51,944 bases of DNA from Butyrivibrio sp. MC2013 (GCF_000424585.1 NZ_AUKE01000022.1:1-51944), one strand, 5' to 3'; positions 24,584 through 33,020 are shown, numbered from the stretch's first letter. The notes: generated from the letters alone by a model not told the origin. Translations and numbers: made by a program.

Positions 24584-27115
24584 TTATTCACCATCGGCCT
24601 CGTCTGTAAGAACTTCTCTTTGGCCGTCTTCGCCTGTGCTGTCATCATCTGTAAATTCATTGTCATTCATCACATCTTCATCATATTCGCCCGCGCTCTC
24701 TGACTCCATAGCCAGCTCTTCGGAAGTCTTATAGGTTCCTACAAGAGTCATGCTGACAAGATGAGAAGCATCGGGAGCATAGGTATCTGATATGGACTCA
24801 ACCGTAAGATCCGACAAGGTCTCAAACTTTCTGATCTGACGGATGGCTTCTGCAGCTTCATCCTTGCCTGTTACCATCAAACTGATCGATACCGTCGAGG
24901 CATCAGAGGAAATGGAGCTCACAACAGAACCTGCAGGAAGTCTCTCTTCCAGATCTCCTATGAAGTTCACCAGGTTATCATTGGGAACCTCTGCAAGTGA
25001 GTATGCCTTTTCAAGGTACTCATTAAGCTGACGGGACAGAGTGTATTCCTGATATATGGATACTGATTCAGCATTGATCATGACCTGCTTTCTCAGTGAG
25101 TCATTGGTCATCTTGGCTGCAAAATAAGGAACAACAGCACCTACCATCAATGCAGCAGACACTCCAAGGCTTCCTATGAGCACATATTTACTGATCTTCT
25201 CAAGATCTGCTCCGGCACCTGAGGACTTGGTCTCAGATAGGAAATCAACAGGCTTTAGTCCGGCGCCAAGACATCCAATATATTCACTAAAGGAATCATT
25301 CTTAAATGCCTTGCCGATCTGAATGCCTTCCAGACTTCCCAGGACTTCCACAGGTACTTCCAGAGTGTTGGAGATGAGATCTGTAAGACCTCTCACGCTG
25401 CCTCCAAGACCTGTGACCACGATCCTGTCAAGTCTCTGCCCGCTATTTCTGGAATAGTAAAGGTCCAGTACAGTGGAGAGACCGCTTATGAGATTCTCAA
25501 AAGAATAGGTAACTTCTCTTCTGAGACTCTGCATCTCTTCACTGGCAGGCTCCTCATATGCATTCTCATCATAGGCCGAGGCATTTGAAGCAACGGCAGC
25601 CCTCTCTTTTGCTGCATATGCTCCCTGACCGACAGGAGCATCTACTCTTTCATCACCATGAAAGGTTGTCATTCCATCAAGACCGTCAGAAGCCATACCC
25701 TGAGATGCAGCATTATCAGTATCTTCAGGAGAAGTAAACGGGCCTATAGCCTCGCCCTCGGCTCCGCCTCTGAAGGTCATAGCTCTGGAGAGGTCAAGCT
25801 TTTCCGAGCCTTCACGGGATTCTTCAGCCGAAGCACCTGCAGCATCATCTACGGGAGGGAGTCCCAGTTTGGCAGCTTTGGCAGCTTCCCTGGCTCTCTT
25901 CTTCTCAGCCTTCTTTGCTGCCTTTTCAGCCCTTCTCTGATCCTCGAGTCTGTCTTCTTCCTCTTCCTCCCTCCTGATCTTCTCCAGCCTTGCCTGCTTC
26001 TTTTCGGCTTTTAATCTCTTCTTCTCGGCCTTTTCTTCAGGAGTCAGCTTGCCCATTGCAAATATGGACATGAAGCCTGACTTCTTCTCTTCAGGGGGAA
26101 CCTTGCCTTCTCCTTCTCCCTCACCATCACTTACGGGAGCATCAGACCGGGGTCCGTTATCTCCATCATAGCCCTGCTCATCGCCGGGGGCTTCTTCATA
26201 TCCCTCTCCCTGAGGCAGAGCATCTGATCCTGTAAAGGTACCCATGCTGCCTGCTCTGTCAAAAGAGCCTTCAAGACCTGTAGGCACATAGGAGGAATCA
26301 TTGAAATGATCCGATGCAAAGGGATCCGGAATACCGTCATCATGGTCACCATCGTTACCCACCCTGCTCATATCAAATGCGGGATTGACGCATCTGATGG
26401 CTCTGAGATAACTGATAGCCTGGGATTTGGTAGTATTGTCTGAGTATATCCTGGAATCAATGACTGCATCAGCAGCATCTGCCAGACCATAAGGCACGGT
26501 CCTGGTCAGACTCTGAACACCTTCCTTGAGCACAGTCACTATAGACGAATTCTCATCTACCTTGAGTATGATCTGATTACCAACAGCACACTCTTTCTTT
26601 ACTGCCTGGTATATACTGTTGCCGTCATAGTCAACAGCTTCCAGCTCCAGACCTGCCTCCCGGGCAAAGTTCCTATAGCTGTCAAGTAGCTCTATGGGAG
26701 CCGCCAGAGCATTGATCCTAAGGCTTCCCGGCCCGTCAGGCTTTGTCACATGCTCCAGGACAGTGTAGCTGACGCTGTACTCGGACAGATCAACCGGAAA
26801 ATAATCCGCTGCATTGGCCAGTACCAGCTCCCTGATCTGATTATCCTTGACATAAGGTATCTCTGCTTCCCTGCAGGCTATCCTTGATGAAGACACTGTG
26901 AAAATAGCCTTTTTGACGCTAAAGCCCTTCTTCTTGAGCATGCGGTCAAGAGCCTGGGCAAAGGCGCTGTAATTAACCAGCACACCTTCATCCAGCACGC
27001 CTTCGGGAGTAGAGATCATCAGGCTTTTATATACTTTGGGGCTTCTGACCCGATAGTCCATTTCGACAATTTCCGTAAGGGAACTGCCGATTTCGATACT
27101 AAGGATTTTTGCCAT
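24584..27115 (-). CDS. pilM: PilM-PilN fusion with long insertion
   Basis: This 843-residue protein has a PilM/FtsA-type actin-like ATPase in its N-terminal part (phosphate-1 region IEIGSSLTEIVEM; phosphate-2-like ILKVDENSSIVTVL near 185). The fold is interrupted at about residues 252-525 by an acidic Gly/Asp-rich stretch and then a Lys/Glu/Arg/Ala coiled-coil block (KLTPEEKAEKKRLKAEKKQA and on). The ATPase resumes at SFENLISGLSTVL and includes the adenosine motif VVTGLGGSVRGL. After a PilN-like link (GLKPVDFL) comes a transmembrane helix (about 643-665) and a PilN-like extracytoplasmic domain. PilM normally binds a short N-terminal peptide of separate PilN; here both are one chain. It is followed closely by the pilO-like gene. 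GGAGG precedes the ATG. Confidence 0.85.
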   Translation of the reverse strand: MAKILSIEIGSSLTEIVEMDYRVRSPKVYKSLMISTPEGVLDEGVLVNYSAFAQALDRMLKKKGFSVKKAIFTVSSSRIACREAEIPYVKDNQIRELVLANAADYFPVDLSEYSVSYTVLEHVTKPDGPGSLRINALAAPIELLDSYRNFAREAGLELEAVDYDGNSIYQAVKKECAVGNQIILKVDENSSIVTVLKEGVQSLTRTVPYGLADAADAVIDSRIYSDNTTKSQAISYLRAIRCVNPAFDMSRVGNDGDHDDGIPDPFASDHFNDSSYVPTGLEGSFDRAGSMGTFTGSDALPQGEGYEEAPGDEQGYDGDNGPRSDAPVSDGEGEGEGKVPPEEKKSGFMSIFAMGKLTPEEKAEKKRLKAEKKQARLEKIRREEEEEDRLEDQRRAEKAAKKAEKKRAREAAKAAKLGLPPVDDAAGASAEESREGSEKLDLSRAMTFRGGAEGEAIGPFTSPEDTDNAASQGMASDGLDGMTTFHGDERVDAPVGQGAYAAKERAAVASNASAYDENAYEEPASEEMQSLRREVTYSFENLISGLSTVLDLYYSRNSGQRLDRIVVTGLGGSVRGLTDLISNTLEVPVEVLGSLEGIQIGKAFKNDSFSEYIGCLGAGLKPVDFLSETKSSGAGADLEKISKYVLIGSLGVSAALMVGAVVPYFAAKMTNDSLRKQVMINAESVSIYQEYTLSRQLNEYLEKAYSLAEVPNDNLVNFIGDLEERLPAGSVVSSISSDASTVSISLMVTGKDEAAEAIRQIRKFETLSDLTVESISDTYAPDASHLVSMTLVGTYKTSEELAMESESAGEYDEDVMNDNEFTDDDSTGEDGQREVLTDEADGE

Positions 27116-27153
27116 CCTTTTAGATCCTCCAGATCTGTAGATTTATATGAAAG

Positions 27154-27900
27154 CTATATGTATAGCCTCAGGTATGCTGCTATCATCTCATCGCCCCAAA
27201 GAAGGGAGATGATGATACCCGCCGCCAGATAAGGCCCAAGAGCCAGTACTTTGCCGGCGCCTGTCAACTTCATCCTAAGAGGATGAATGATGCTGCCAAG
27301 GATACATCCGATGAAAAATGCCAGGATATTGAGCTGCCAGCCCAGTAGTAATCCGCTGGCTGCCATCAGCTTGATATCTCCGCCACCTATGGCTCTTCCT
27401 CTTGATATTAAGTATATCAAAAGAAGCAATAAACTTACAGAAAATAGACCTGCCAAATATTTGATCATTCCCTGTGGATCAGTGATAATACCTATCACTC
27501 CCATGATCCCTATAAAAAGATTAAGGGATGGAGGTATGATAAATGTGCGCAGATCAATAACTGCAATAGCCACAAGTGCAGACATTGTGAGGCATACAAG
27601 CAGGCATCTGATTGAAAATGAGTATTTAACACCCGCTAAGATATATAATACTCCATTTAACGCTTCAATGAAAGGATATTGTACTGAAATCCGTGAACCG
27701 CACTTGCGGCAACGACCTCCGTAAATAACCCAGGACACTATAGGGATAAGGTCAAACCACCTGAGCTGATAGCCGCAGCTTGTGCAGTGGGATCTGACCC
27801 TGACCACATCCTGATGTTCAGGAAGCCTGTATATGAGCACATTTACAAAGCTGCCTATCACAGCACCATATGCGAACAATATGATATAAAAAATTATCAT
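27154..27900 (-). CDS. pilD: Prepilin peptidase (A24 family)
   Basis: This 248-residue polytopic membrane aspartic protease removes prepilin leaders and usually methylates the new N terminus. The N-terminal cytoplasmic domain has two zinc-binding Cys pairs (SHCTSCGYQ and GRCRKCGSR, about residues 38-70) with the family segment SFVNVLIYRLP before them. The two catalytic aspartates are in DLRTFIIP (about 115) and GGGDIKLM (about 172). The protein is complete and should process the four prepilin-like products encoded downstream. It is the first gene of the pilus run. GGGGG lies four bases before the ATG. The upstream gap (27901-28126) contains several hairpins but no obvious strong promoter. Confidence 0.95.
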   Translation of the reverse strand: MIIFYIILFAYGAVIGSFVNVLIYRLPEHQDVVRVRSHCTSCGYQLRWFDLIPIVSWVIYGGRCRKCGSRISVQYPFIEALNGVLYILAGVKYSFSIRCLLVCLTMSALVAIAVIDLRTFIIPPSLNLFIGIMGVIGIITDPQGMIKYLAGLFSVSLLLLLIYLISRGRAIGGGDIKLMAASGLLLGWQLNILAFFIGCILGSIIHPLRMKLTGAGKVLALGPYLAAGIIISLLWGDEMIAAYLRLYI

Positions 27901-27984
27901 AATACCCCCAAATGATCATCCTAAAGTTAAACTCGCAAACGCTTCGCTTTTTGCTCGTTATAAAATCACTGCTGACGCAGTTCT

Positions 27985-28015
27985 ACGGGTACGGGGCTTA
28001 TAACCCCGCACCCGT
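27985..28015 (-). other. GC-rich hairpin upstream of pilD
   Basis: A 12-base stem (27985-27996 with 28004-28015, 7-base loop) has one mismatch on the plus strand. On the minus strand this becomes a G-U pair, so the structure is better formed in RNA read toward pilD. No T-run follows. It may be a 5' leader structure or part of a mobile remnant with the next hairpin. Confidence 0.5.
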
Positions 28016-28060
28016 AATCAAGATATTCCCACCACCTAAAGGTGGTGGGTTATCTTGATT
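28016..28060. repeat. IS605-end-like long palindrome
   Basis: A 45-base imperfect palindrome: outer arms AATCAAGATA/TATCTTGATT (28016-28025, 28051-28060), a small internal loop, then inner arms CCCACCACC/GGTGGTGGG with a TAAA loop. Subterminal hairpins with this GGTGG type of core are typical of IS200/IS605-family ends. No transposase or TnpB gene is nearby, so at most this is a solo end or a palindrome-associated miniature element. Confidence 0.45.
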
Positions 28061-28074
28061 ATTTAATATATAAT

Positions 28075-28109
28075 AGCCCGGAAGCAGCACCGATTGCTGC
28101 TTCCGGGCT
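28075..28109 (-). terminator. Terminator after the chemoreceptor gene
   Basis: A perfect 15-base-pair stem (28075-28089 with 28095-28109) with a 5-base loop lies 17 bases past the chemoreceptor stop. On the minus strand ATTATATATTAAAT follows it. The stem is very strong and the tail is only moderately T-rich. Confidence 0.8.
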
Positions 28110-28126
28110 GATCCTTTTCAAATAAG

Positions 28127-29098
28127 TCACAGCTTTTTGATGGTATCCTTTATGGCAGGCTGGATCTGTTCAAGCTCATCCCCGATCTCATCGATTAGGC
28201 TGACACTCTCAGAGAGCTCTTCTTTGGCAGATGTGATAGACTCTGACACATTGCCAAAATGTACAGCTGACTCTTCTATACTAAGTCCCATCTCATCCAG
28301 AGTCTTGTCGCACTTGTCAAAAACCTGTACCATTTCTTTACTGTGGCTATCCACAGCATCTGCAGTATTTCTGATAGAATCGATAACTCCCTGAGTATCA
28401 CTTATACTCTTATGGGACTCTTCCAGAGCACTCTTGGTAGTCTCAAGAGATTCCTTAAGTGATTCATTACTGGACTGAAGCTCATTCATACCCTCTCCGA
28501 TAGAGGCAACCAGATCCTTGATCTCCACAGAGAGTTTATTTACTTCTGTAGCAACAACTGCAAAGCCCTTGCCTGCTTCACCTGCTCTGGCTGCTTCAAT
28601 TGAGGCATTGAGCGCCAAAAGGCTGGTCTGTGAAGCGATGCCGTTGATCTTTACTACCTTTTCCCTTATATCATCAAAGCTCTGCTGGAAGGCATCAAAC
28701 TTCTGCTGCATCTCACTGATGGTATCTGCTACAGAATTGGCACTGTCTCCCACTCTGTCCATTCCCTCACGGGAATCATTGGCGGTAGTCACCATCTCAT
28801 CCACAATCTCGTTGAACCTGTCGGTGATACCCTTTATATCGCTGAATCTGTCTTTGACATCAAACACATATCCCACGATGCCTTCATATACCCTTGTTAC
28901 CTGGGTAAAGTAGTTTTCTATATCATCTACACCCTTGCCAAGATGATTTTCATGGTTACTGAGTTCTTTTTGCTTATGTATCGCATTGTCTGTAGCGTCC
29001 ACAACAGGAGTGAGAATCTTCTGGAGGTCAGAACTCTTACTCTCTTTTACTGTAACAGCTGCTTCAGGAACGCTCTCTTTTTTAGTAAAAAATGACAT
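28127..29098 (-). CDS. Soluble methyl-accepting chemotaxis protein
   Basis: This 323-residue receptor signalling protein has no transmembrane segment and no recognisable PAS or GAF sensor. The conserved hairpin tip that contacts CheA and CheW is intact: [20 protein letters not shown] followed by [15 protein letters not shown]. The rest is long helical coiled coil. The frame is open to 29182, but the ATG at 29098 (MSFFTKKE) has GGTGGAGG six bases before it and is preferred. A sigma-D-like promoter lies about 70 bases upstream. It is encoded beside the pilus locus, so it might serve twitching-type or swimming behaviour; the promoter favours the flagellar regulon. The ligand is unknown; the N-terminal 100 residues may sense a cytoplasmic signal or dock to a partner. 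Confidence 0.88.
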   Translation of the reverse strand: MSFFTKKESVPEAAVTVKESKSSDLQKILTPVVDATDNAIHKQKELSNHENHLGKGVDDIENYFTQVTRVYEGIVGYVFDVKDRFSDIKGITDRFNEIVDEMVTTANDSREGMDRVGDSANSVADTISEMQQKFDAFQQSFDDIREKVVKINGIASQTSLLALNASIEAARAGEAGKGFAVVATEVNKLSVEIKDLVASIGEGMNELQSSNESLKESLETTKSALEESHKSISDTQGVIDSIRNTADAVDSHSKEMVQVFDKCDKTLDEMGLSIEESAVHFGNVSESITSAKEELSESVSLIDEIGDELEQIQPAIKDTIKKL

Positions 29099-29163
29099 AT
29101 CATACCTCCACCACAACTCGTTAAAGAAACAATTAAGCTCATTCCCCCAAAGGGTCATATATT

Positions 29164-29190
29164 GTATCGGTATACATCGCAAAAAGCTTA
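29164..29190 (-). promoter_or_regulatory. Sigma-D (FliA)-like promoter of the chemoreceptor
   Basis: On the minus strand TAAG (29187-29190), a 15-base spacer and ACCGATAC (29164-29171) match the flagellar sigma consensus TAAA-N15-GCCGATAA at most positions, with exact spacing. It lies about 70 bases before the chemoreceptor start, the class of gene this sigma factor normally serves. Confidence 0.5.
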
Positions 29191-29264
29191 GTAAAAATAA
29201 CGCTGATAAGTCAAAAAAACGCCTATTTTACGGGAACTACACGCCTCTTATAAGTTTCCAAATA

Positions 29265-31310
29265 TCAGTGGACCAAGGTAGTAGTAAGGCATCCCTTTGC
29301 CAATATGGAAAGTTGCCTGGTAGCGCGGCTCATAGCAGTATAGAGGCAGTGCCTGCCCAGTTCATCACCCGGATAGCTCTCAGGATCTGCATCCGGTAGG
29401 ATCACGTGGTCAAATTCCAGTCCCTTGGCATGAGACAGCTCCATCAGGAACACGCCCTTTGAAGGCAGTGTATCATAGCCTGTGATAAGGGGAGGCGCTG
29501 CATCGCCCAAAAGAGCTATGAATTGTTCCAGATTGTGCCTGTTTCTGCATATGATAGCTGTAAGGCCATCGCTGCCGCTATATTTATCAAGGAGGCCTGT
29601 AACTGCCTTTTTGTAACTATCTTCATCAGGAGCGGTCTCTATGCTGACCTGGTCTCCCGACCTTTGCACAGAGGATACCAGGAGCTGCTTGTCCTTTGGA
29701 AGGAGCGATGCAAAAGCGTCTGTGATCTCCGGAGAACTCCTGTAGCTGGTCATAAGGGGGAGTTCTGCATATTCCTTGTCATCAGCTTCCGCCATCTCTC
29801 TGATCTCGCCAAAAGTAACAAGACCGGGGCGTATTGCCTGATATTCATCTCCCAGGAGCATAAATTTCGCTGACGGATAATACTTCTTAAATATCATCAG
29901 CTGCGCCCTGGTATAATCCTGGACTTCATCCACCATGACATAGCGCATATTCCTGTCGCACAAGCCTGTGAGCTCCATCCTGGTATATAGCAGCTCTGCA
30001 GCGCTGATCTGCTTTCTGCCCAGGATCCTCTGAGCAATATGAGCAGCATTTACAAAGCCATACCCCCTGGTCTGACTAAGAGCTCCGCCGTAATCATTTT
30101 CCAGCCTGTTCTCTCTGGCTTCTTCACTCCCGGCCATGCCTTCAGAGCCGCCGCGTTCGTCTTCCATATCCCTGAGCCTGCCCTTAACTCTCTGCTCCAG
30201 CTCATCTGCCGCAGTCTGGATCAGGCGCACTCCCATAGGGAACCGGTCAAACTTTCTGATAACAGAGAGTACTTCATTCCTGGACAGGACCCTTTTGTCC
30301 TTTTGCCTGATATCGTAGAAATCGTCTGCTTCAGGCACGAGAGAGGGAAGCTTTCTTGTGATCTTCATAAGATCCTCTGCACTTGTATAGTCATAACCAT
30401 CGCCTGCAAAGGGTACTTCCAGCATTTCCAGATATTCCTGCCAGGTCATGGTCAGAGGATTGGTCTCGCCCAGATCCGGAAGGACATTATCTATATAATC
30501 TCTGAATATGGGATTTAAGGTCATGAGGCAGAGCTGGTCGGGACGCAGGCTCTTTCTCTTACGGAAAAAGAGATATGCGATCCTCTGCAAAAGGACCGAA
30601 GTCTTGCCGCTGCCCGCAATACCATTGACCAAAAGGACAGATACATCGGGATAGCGGATCACACTGTTCTGCTCCTTTTGGATAGTGGCAGTGATAGCCT
30701 GCATCTTGTCAGATCTGGTCTGAGAGAGCGACTCCAAAAGAAGCGGATCTTCAATGGCCACCTGAGTGTCAAAATAAGCCTTAAGCACATCCCTATCAAG
30801 GTCAAACTGCCTGCGCAATATAAGGTCTACAGCTATCTGCCTGTCATCCACGCTGTAGCTGGTATGACCGCTCTCCTGGTTGTAATAGACCTCTGCAATA
30901 GGGCTTCTCCAGTCCACCACCATCTGGTCATAGCCATTCTCAGATACTGCAACTCTGCCTATATAGTAATCCTCCGGCTCCTCCAAAGGATCAAACTGCA
31001 CTCTGATCTTGGCAAAATAAGGGGATTCCAATAGCTTATTAACAGTAGACAAGCGCCCTGTAAGGGAACTGCTCTCCACATTATAGGTATCAATATAACG
31101 GTTCCAGACCTCGATCTCAGCCAGAGTCTCCATAGTGGTCTCTGCATCTGCATAATCAAAGCGGATATTATCCCTTATATCATTTTTGTCATCTACTGCC
31201 TTTTCATTAAGATCCCTGATCTGCTTCTCCAGCTCTTCTTTCATGACAAGGAGCCTTTTGTAGACGTGACTTAAGTGCTCTTGTTCATTTTTTAGTACTT
31301 CTTTATCCAT
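29265..31310 (-). CDS. helD: HelD-type RNA polymerase recycling helicase
   Basis: This 681-residue UvrD/Rep-like superfamily 1 motor is of the HelD type, which pulls stalled RNA polymerase off DNA and nucleic acids out of its channels. An N-terminal coiled coil (about residues 1-60, KNEQEHLSHVYKRLLVMKEELEKQI in part) is the arm that enters the secondary channel. The typical segment MVVDWRSPIAEVYYN comes next. Walker A is NGIAGSGKTSVLLQR (about 228) and Walker B is MVDEVQDYTRAQL (about 455). Motifs V-VI include LSHAKGLEFDHVILP and YTAMSRATRQLSIL at the C terminus. The length is slightly shorter than Bacillus subtilis HelD (774). AAAGGAG lies four bases before the ATG. It is monocistronic or co-transcribed with the AAA ATPase upstream, 96 bases away. 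Confidence 0.9.
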   Translation of the reverse strand: MDKEVLKNEQEHLSHVYKRLLVMKEELEKQIRDLNEKAVDDKNDIRDNIRFDYADAETTMETLAEIEVWNRYIDTYNVESSSLTGRLSTVNKLLESPYFAKIRVQFDPLEEPEDYYIGRVAVSENGYDQMVVDWRSPIAEVYYNQESGHTSYSVDDRQIAVDLILRRQFDLDRDVLKAYFDTQVAIEDPLLLESLSQTRSDKMQAITATIQKEQNSVIRYPDVSVLLVNGIAGSGKTSVLLQRIAYLFFRKRKSLRPDQLCLMTLNPIFRDYIDNVLPDLGETNPLTMTWQEYLEMLEVPFAGDGYDYTSAEDLMKITRKLPSLVPEADDFYDIRQKDKRVLSRNEVLSVIRKFDRFPMGVRLIQTAADELEQRVKGRLRDMEDERGGSEGMAGSEEARENRLENDYGGALSQTRGYGFVNAAHIAQRILGRKQISAAELLYTRMELTGLCDRNMRYVMVDEVQDYTRAQLMIFKKYYPSAKFMLLGDEYQAIRPGLVTFGEIREMAEADDKEYAELPLMTSYRSSPEITDAFASLLPKDKQLLVSSVQRSGDQVSIETAPDEDSYKKAVTGLLDKYSGSDGLTAIICRNRHNLEQFIALLGDAAPPLITGYDTLPSKGVFLMELSHAKGLEFDHVILPDADPESYPGDELGRHCLYTAMSRATRQLSILAKGCLTTTLVH

Positions 31311-31406
31311 ATAACTCCTTTGATGCTTGCCCTATACACTGGCCATACCCCAGCGTCTTAATCATATATCGGAAATGTCGCTGCATCTTATCAGTATAGC
31401 ATCATT

Positions 31407-32831
31407 TCAAGCATCAAACAGATCATCTCCAACTATTATATTCTGCACAATTCCCAAATACTCATTTTGCTTACAGCCATTACCACAGATAAGTGTTATG
31501 TGTATTGCTTCTTTCGATCCTGTCTCATTCTGAAACTTTTCCAGTCTGTAGCGGATTTTTTCAGACTCCTTTCTATCAAGCATATATTCTTCATTTGTGA
31601 ACTTCATTTCACAAATATTTATTACGCCATCCTTCCGACAGATTACCAGATCAATCTGAGCGCCCTTGTCTCCTTCTCTGCTTCTCCAGGAAAATTCATT
31701 TGTCTCTATGCCGTTTATACCAAGAGCTTTCTTTATCTGAGCAATATGATTCATGCACACTATCTCAAAAGAGTTTCCCCTCCAGGCATTATACCCCGGA
31801 GAATTAATATACTCATTCCAGGAATCAAATCTCTTATTATTAATAAAAGCTATAGCAAAAAGCGTAAATGGATCTATAAGTTGGTAAAAGGCGTCATTTC
31901 CTTCTTTCGTATAATTTGCAAACTTTCGAATAAAACCGCACTCTTCAAGCTCACGAAGATCCTTGGTAAGAACTGAACCTCCTCCAATTGATTTTTCACC
32001 TGCAAGCTCTGTTCTGCTCATGCCTTCTCTCTTTTTTGCCAATGTCTCAAGTATGGCCATGTGCTTTTCCGGCTTTTCAAAAAGCGAATAAAATAGATTA
32101 TTATATTCATCATGAAGCTCTCCGAACTCCTTGAAACACAGTTCATTAATATTCTGTGCCAAAGAGAGCCTTGGATCAAAGCGATTGAGATAATGCGGTA
32201 CACCGCCAAATACCATATAGCTCTCAATCATCTGACTTCTGGTCATGACAATGTCGTTCATCTCAAAAAGCGCCTCACATTCCGCAAGTGAGAAAGGCGC
32301 TAAATATATACGTCTGGTAACTCTGTTGTGAAATCCTTTCTTTGCAGTGAGCAGATTAGTTGTTATCCAGGAGGTTGCACTGCCACATACGATCAGCACC
32401 AGATCTTCCTGGGCTGATGCCCAGCTGTTCCAAAAATAATCCAAAGCACTCTTAAAGTCAGAACGAGCAGTATCCATCCAGGGCAACTCATCCAAAAATA
32501 TAACTCTTTTATTATTTATTGGCTCACGATAAACTTTATCACTTTCAAGTAATTCCCTTAGCCATGTGAAAGCCTCAAACCAGTCCTTAGGGGCCGTTTC
32601 ACTCACATGTCCATACCTTTTCAGGCTCGCATCAAAGCCACGCAATTGCCCCTTAGTTTTTTCATCGGTAAGTCCGGTGGCATAAAACGAAAACTTTTGA
32701 TTGAAATATTCCCTAATCAGGTAAGTCTTACCAATACGACGTCTGCCGTATACAACAACAAATTCAGGTCTCTTTGATCTAAGACACTGTAATAGTATAT
32801 CCTTCTCATTTTTTCTTCCGATTATCTTCAT
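31407..32831 (-). CDS. DUF234-type AAA+ ATPase (archaeal ATPase family)
   Basis: This protein of about 474 residues has an N-terminal STAND/AAA-like ATPase (Walker A YGRRRIGKTYLIREYF, about residues 25-40; Walker B RVIFLDELPWMD near 105). A winged-helix region follows, then a C-terminal DUF234/nuclease-like domain (RSREGDKGAQIDLVICRKDG and INICEMKFTNEEY). The Glu/Asp-x-Lys arrangement at the end (QIDLVI...CEMKF) resembles a PD-(D/E)xK nuclease core, which many members show; activity is inferred. The open frame extends upstream to 32882 but enters a palindrome. The ATG at 32831 with GAAAGG before it is the likely start. A promoter embedded in that palindrome lies about 80 bases upstream. The cellular role of this widespread family is not known. 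Confidence 0.85.
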   Translation of the reverse strand: MKIIGRKNEKDILLQCLRSKRPEFVVVYGRRRIGKTYLIREYFNQKFSFYATGLTDEKTKGQLRGFDASLKRYGHVSETAPKDWFEAFTWLRELLESDKVYREPINNKRVIFLDELPWMDTARSDFKSALDYFWNSWASAQEDLVLIVCGSATSWITTNLLTAKKGFHNRVTRRIYLAPFSLAECEALFEMNDIVMTRSQMIESYMVFGGVPHYLNRFDPRLSLAQNINELCFKEFGELHDEYNNLFYSLFEKPEKHMAILETLAKKREGMSRTELAGEKSIGGGSVLTKDLRELEECGFIRKFANYTKEGNDAFYQLIDPFTLFAIAFINNKRFDSWNEYINSPGYNAWRGNSFEIVCMNHIAQIKKALGINGIETNEFSWRSREGDKGAQIDLVICRKDGVINICEMKFTNEEYMLDRKESEKIRYRLEKFQNETGSKEAIHITLICGNGCKQNEYLGIVQNIIVGDDLFDA

Positions 32832-32873
32832 AGCGCAGCCTTTCGAATTATATTCCGCCAAAACATGTAAACC

Positions 32874-32933
32874 AAAACACATTCTGGCGATTTATAAGCT
32901 ATAATCTTATTATAAATCGCCAGAATGTGTTTT
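32874..32933. repeat. 24-base-pair perfect palindrome
   Basis: The arms 32874-32897 and 32910-32933 are exact reverse complements separated by 12 bases. One arm carries the -10/-35 spacer of the AAA ATPase promoter and the other would be transcribed as the start of its leader. It may be an operator, a leader hairpin, or a miniature mobile element that supplies a promoter. Confidence 0.8.
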
Positions 32934-32937
32934 TCAA
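32909..32937 (-). promoter_or_regulatory. Promoter of the AAA ATPase gene
   Basis: On the minus strand TTGAAA (32932-32937), a 17-base spacer and a perfect TATAAT (32909-32914) form a strong housekeeping promoter. Transcription would begin in the palindrome loop, so the message begins with the downstream palindrome arm. Confidence 0.75.
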
Positions 32938-32946
32938 TAAATCTTA

Positions 32947-33020
32947 TGCACTTCTATGTCGTAGATACAAGGAAGTATTTCGACATGTTCAGAAGTGCAG
33001 GGATGCACTTCTATGTCGTA
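32947..33020. repeat. Small hairpin repeat, copy 2 and a half copy
   Basis: A 9-base-pair hairpin (AGAAGTGCA 32991-32999 with TGCACTTCT 33004-33012) plus tail ATGTCGTA repeats the element at 6899. Relative to that copy, one stem pair is swapped (C-G to G-C), keeping pairing. A further arm-plus-tail (TGCACTTCT and ATGTCGTA, 32947-32963) lies just to the left, and an inverted partial tail (CGACAT at 32981) lies between. The alpha-galactosidase stop codon falls inside the second arm. Confidence 0.65.

Noticed and set aside
29099..29182. Upstream extension of the chemoreceptor reading frame
   Set aside because: The extra 28 codons cover the ribosome site and leader downstream of the predicted promoter; the ATG at 29098 has a strong ribosome site.
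32832..32882. Upstream extension of the AAA ATPase reading frame
   Set aside because: The extra 17 codons read into the palindrome and have no ribosome site; the ATG at 32831 does.
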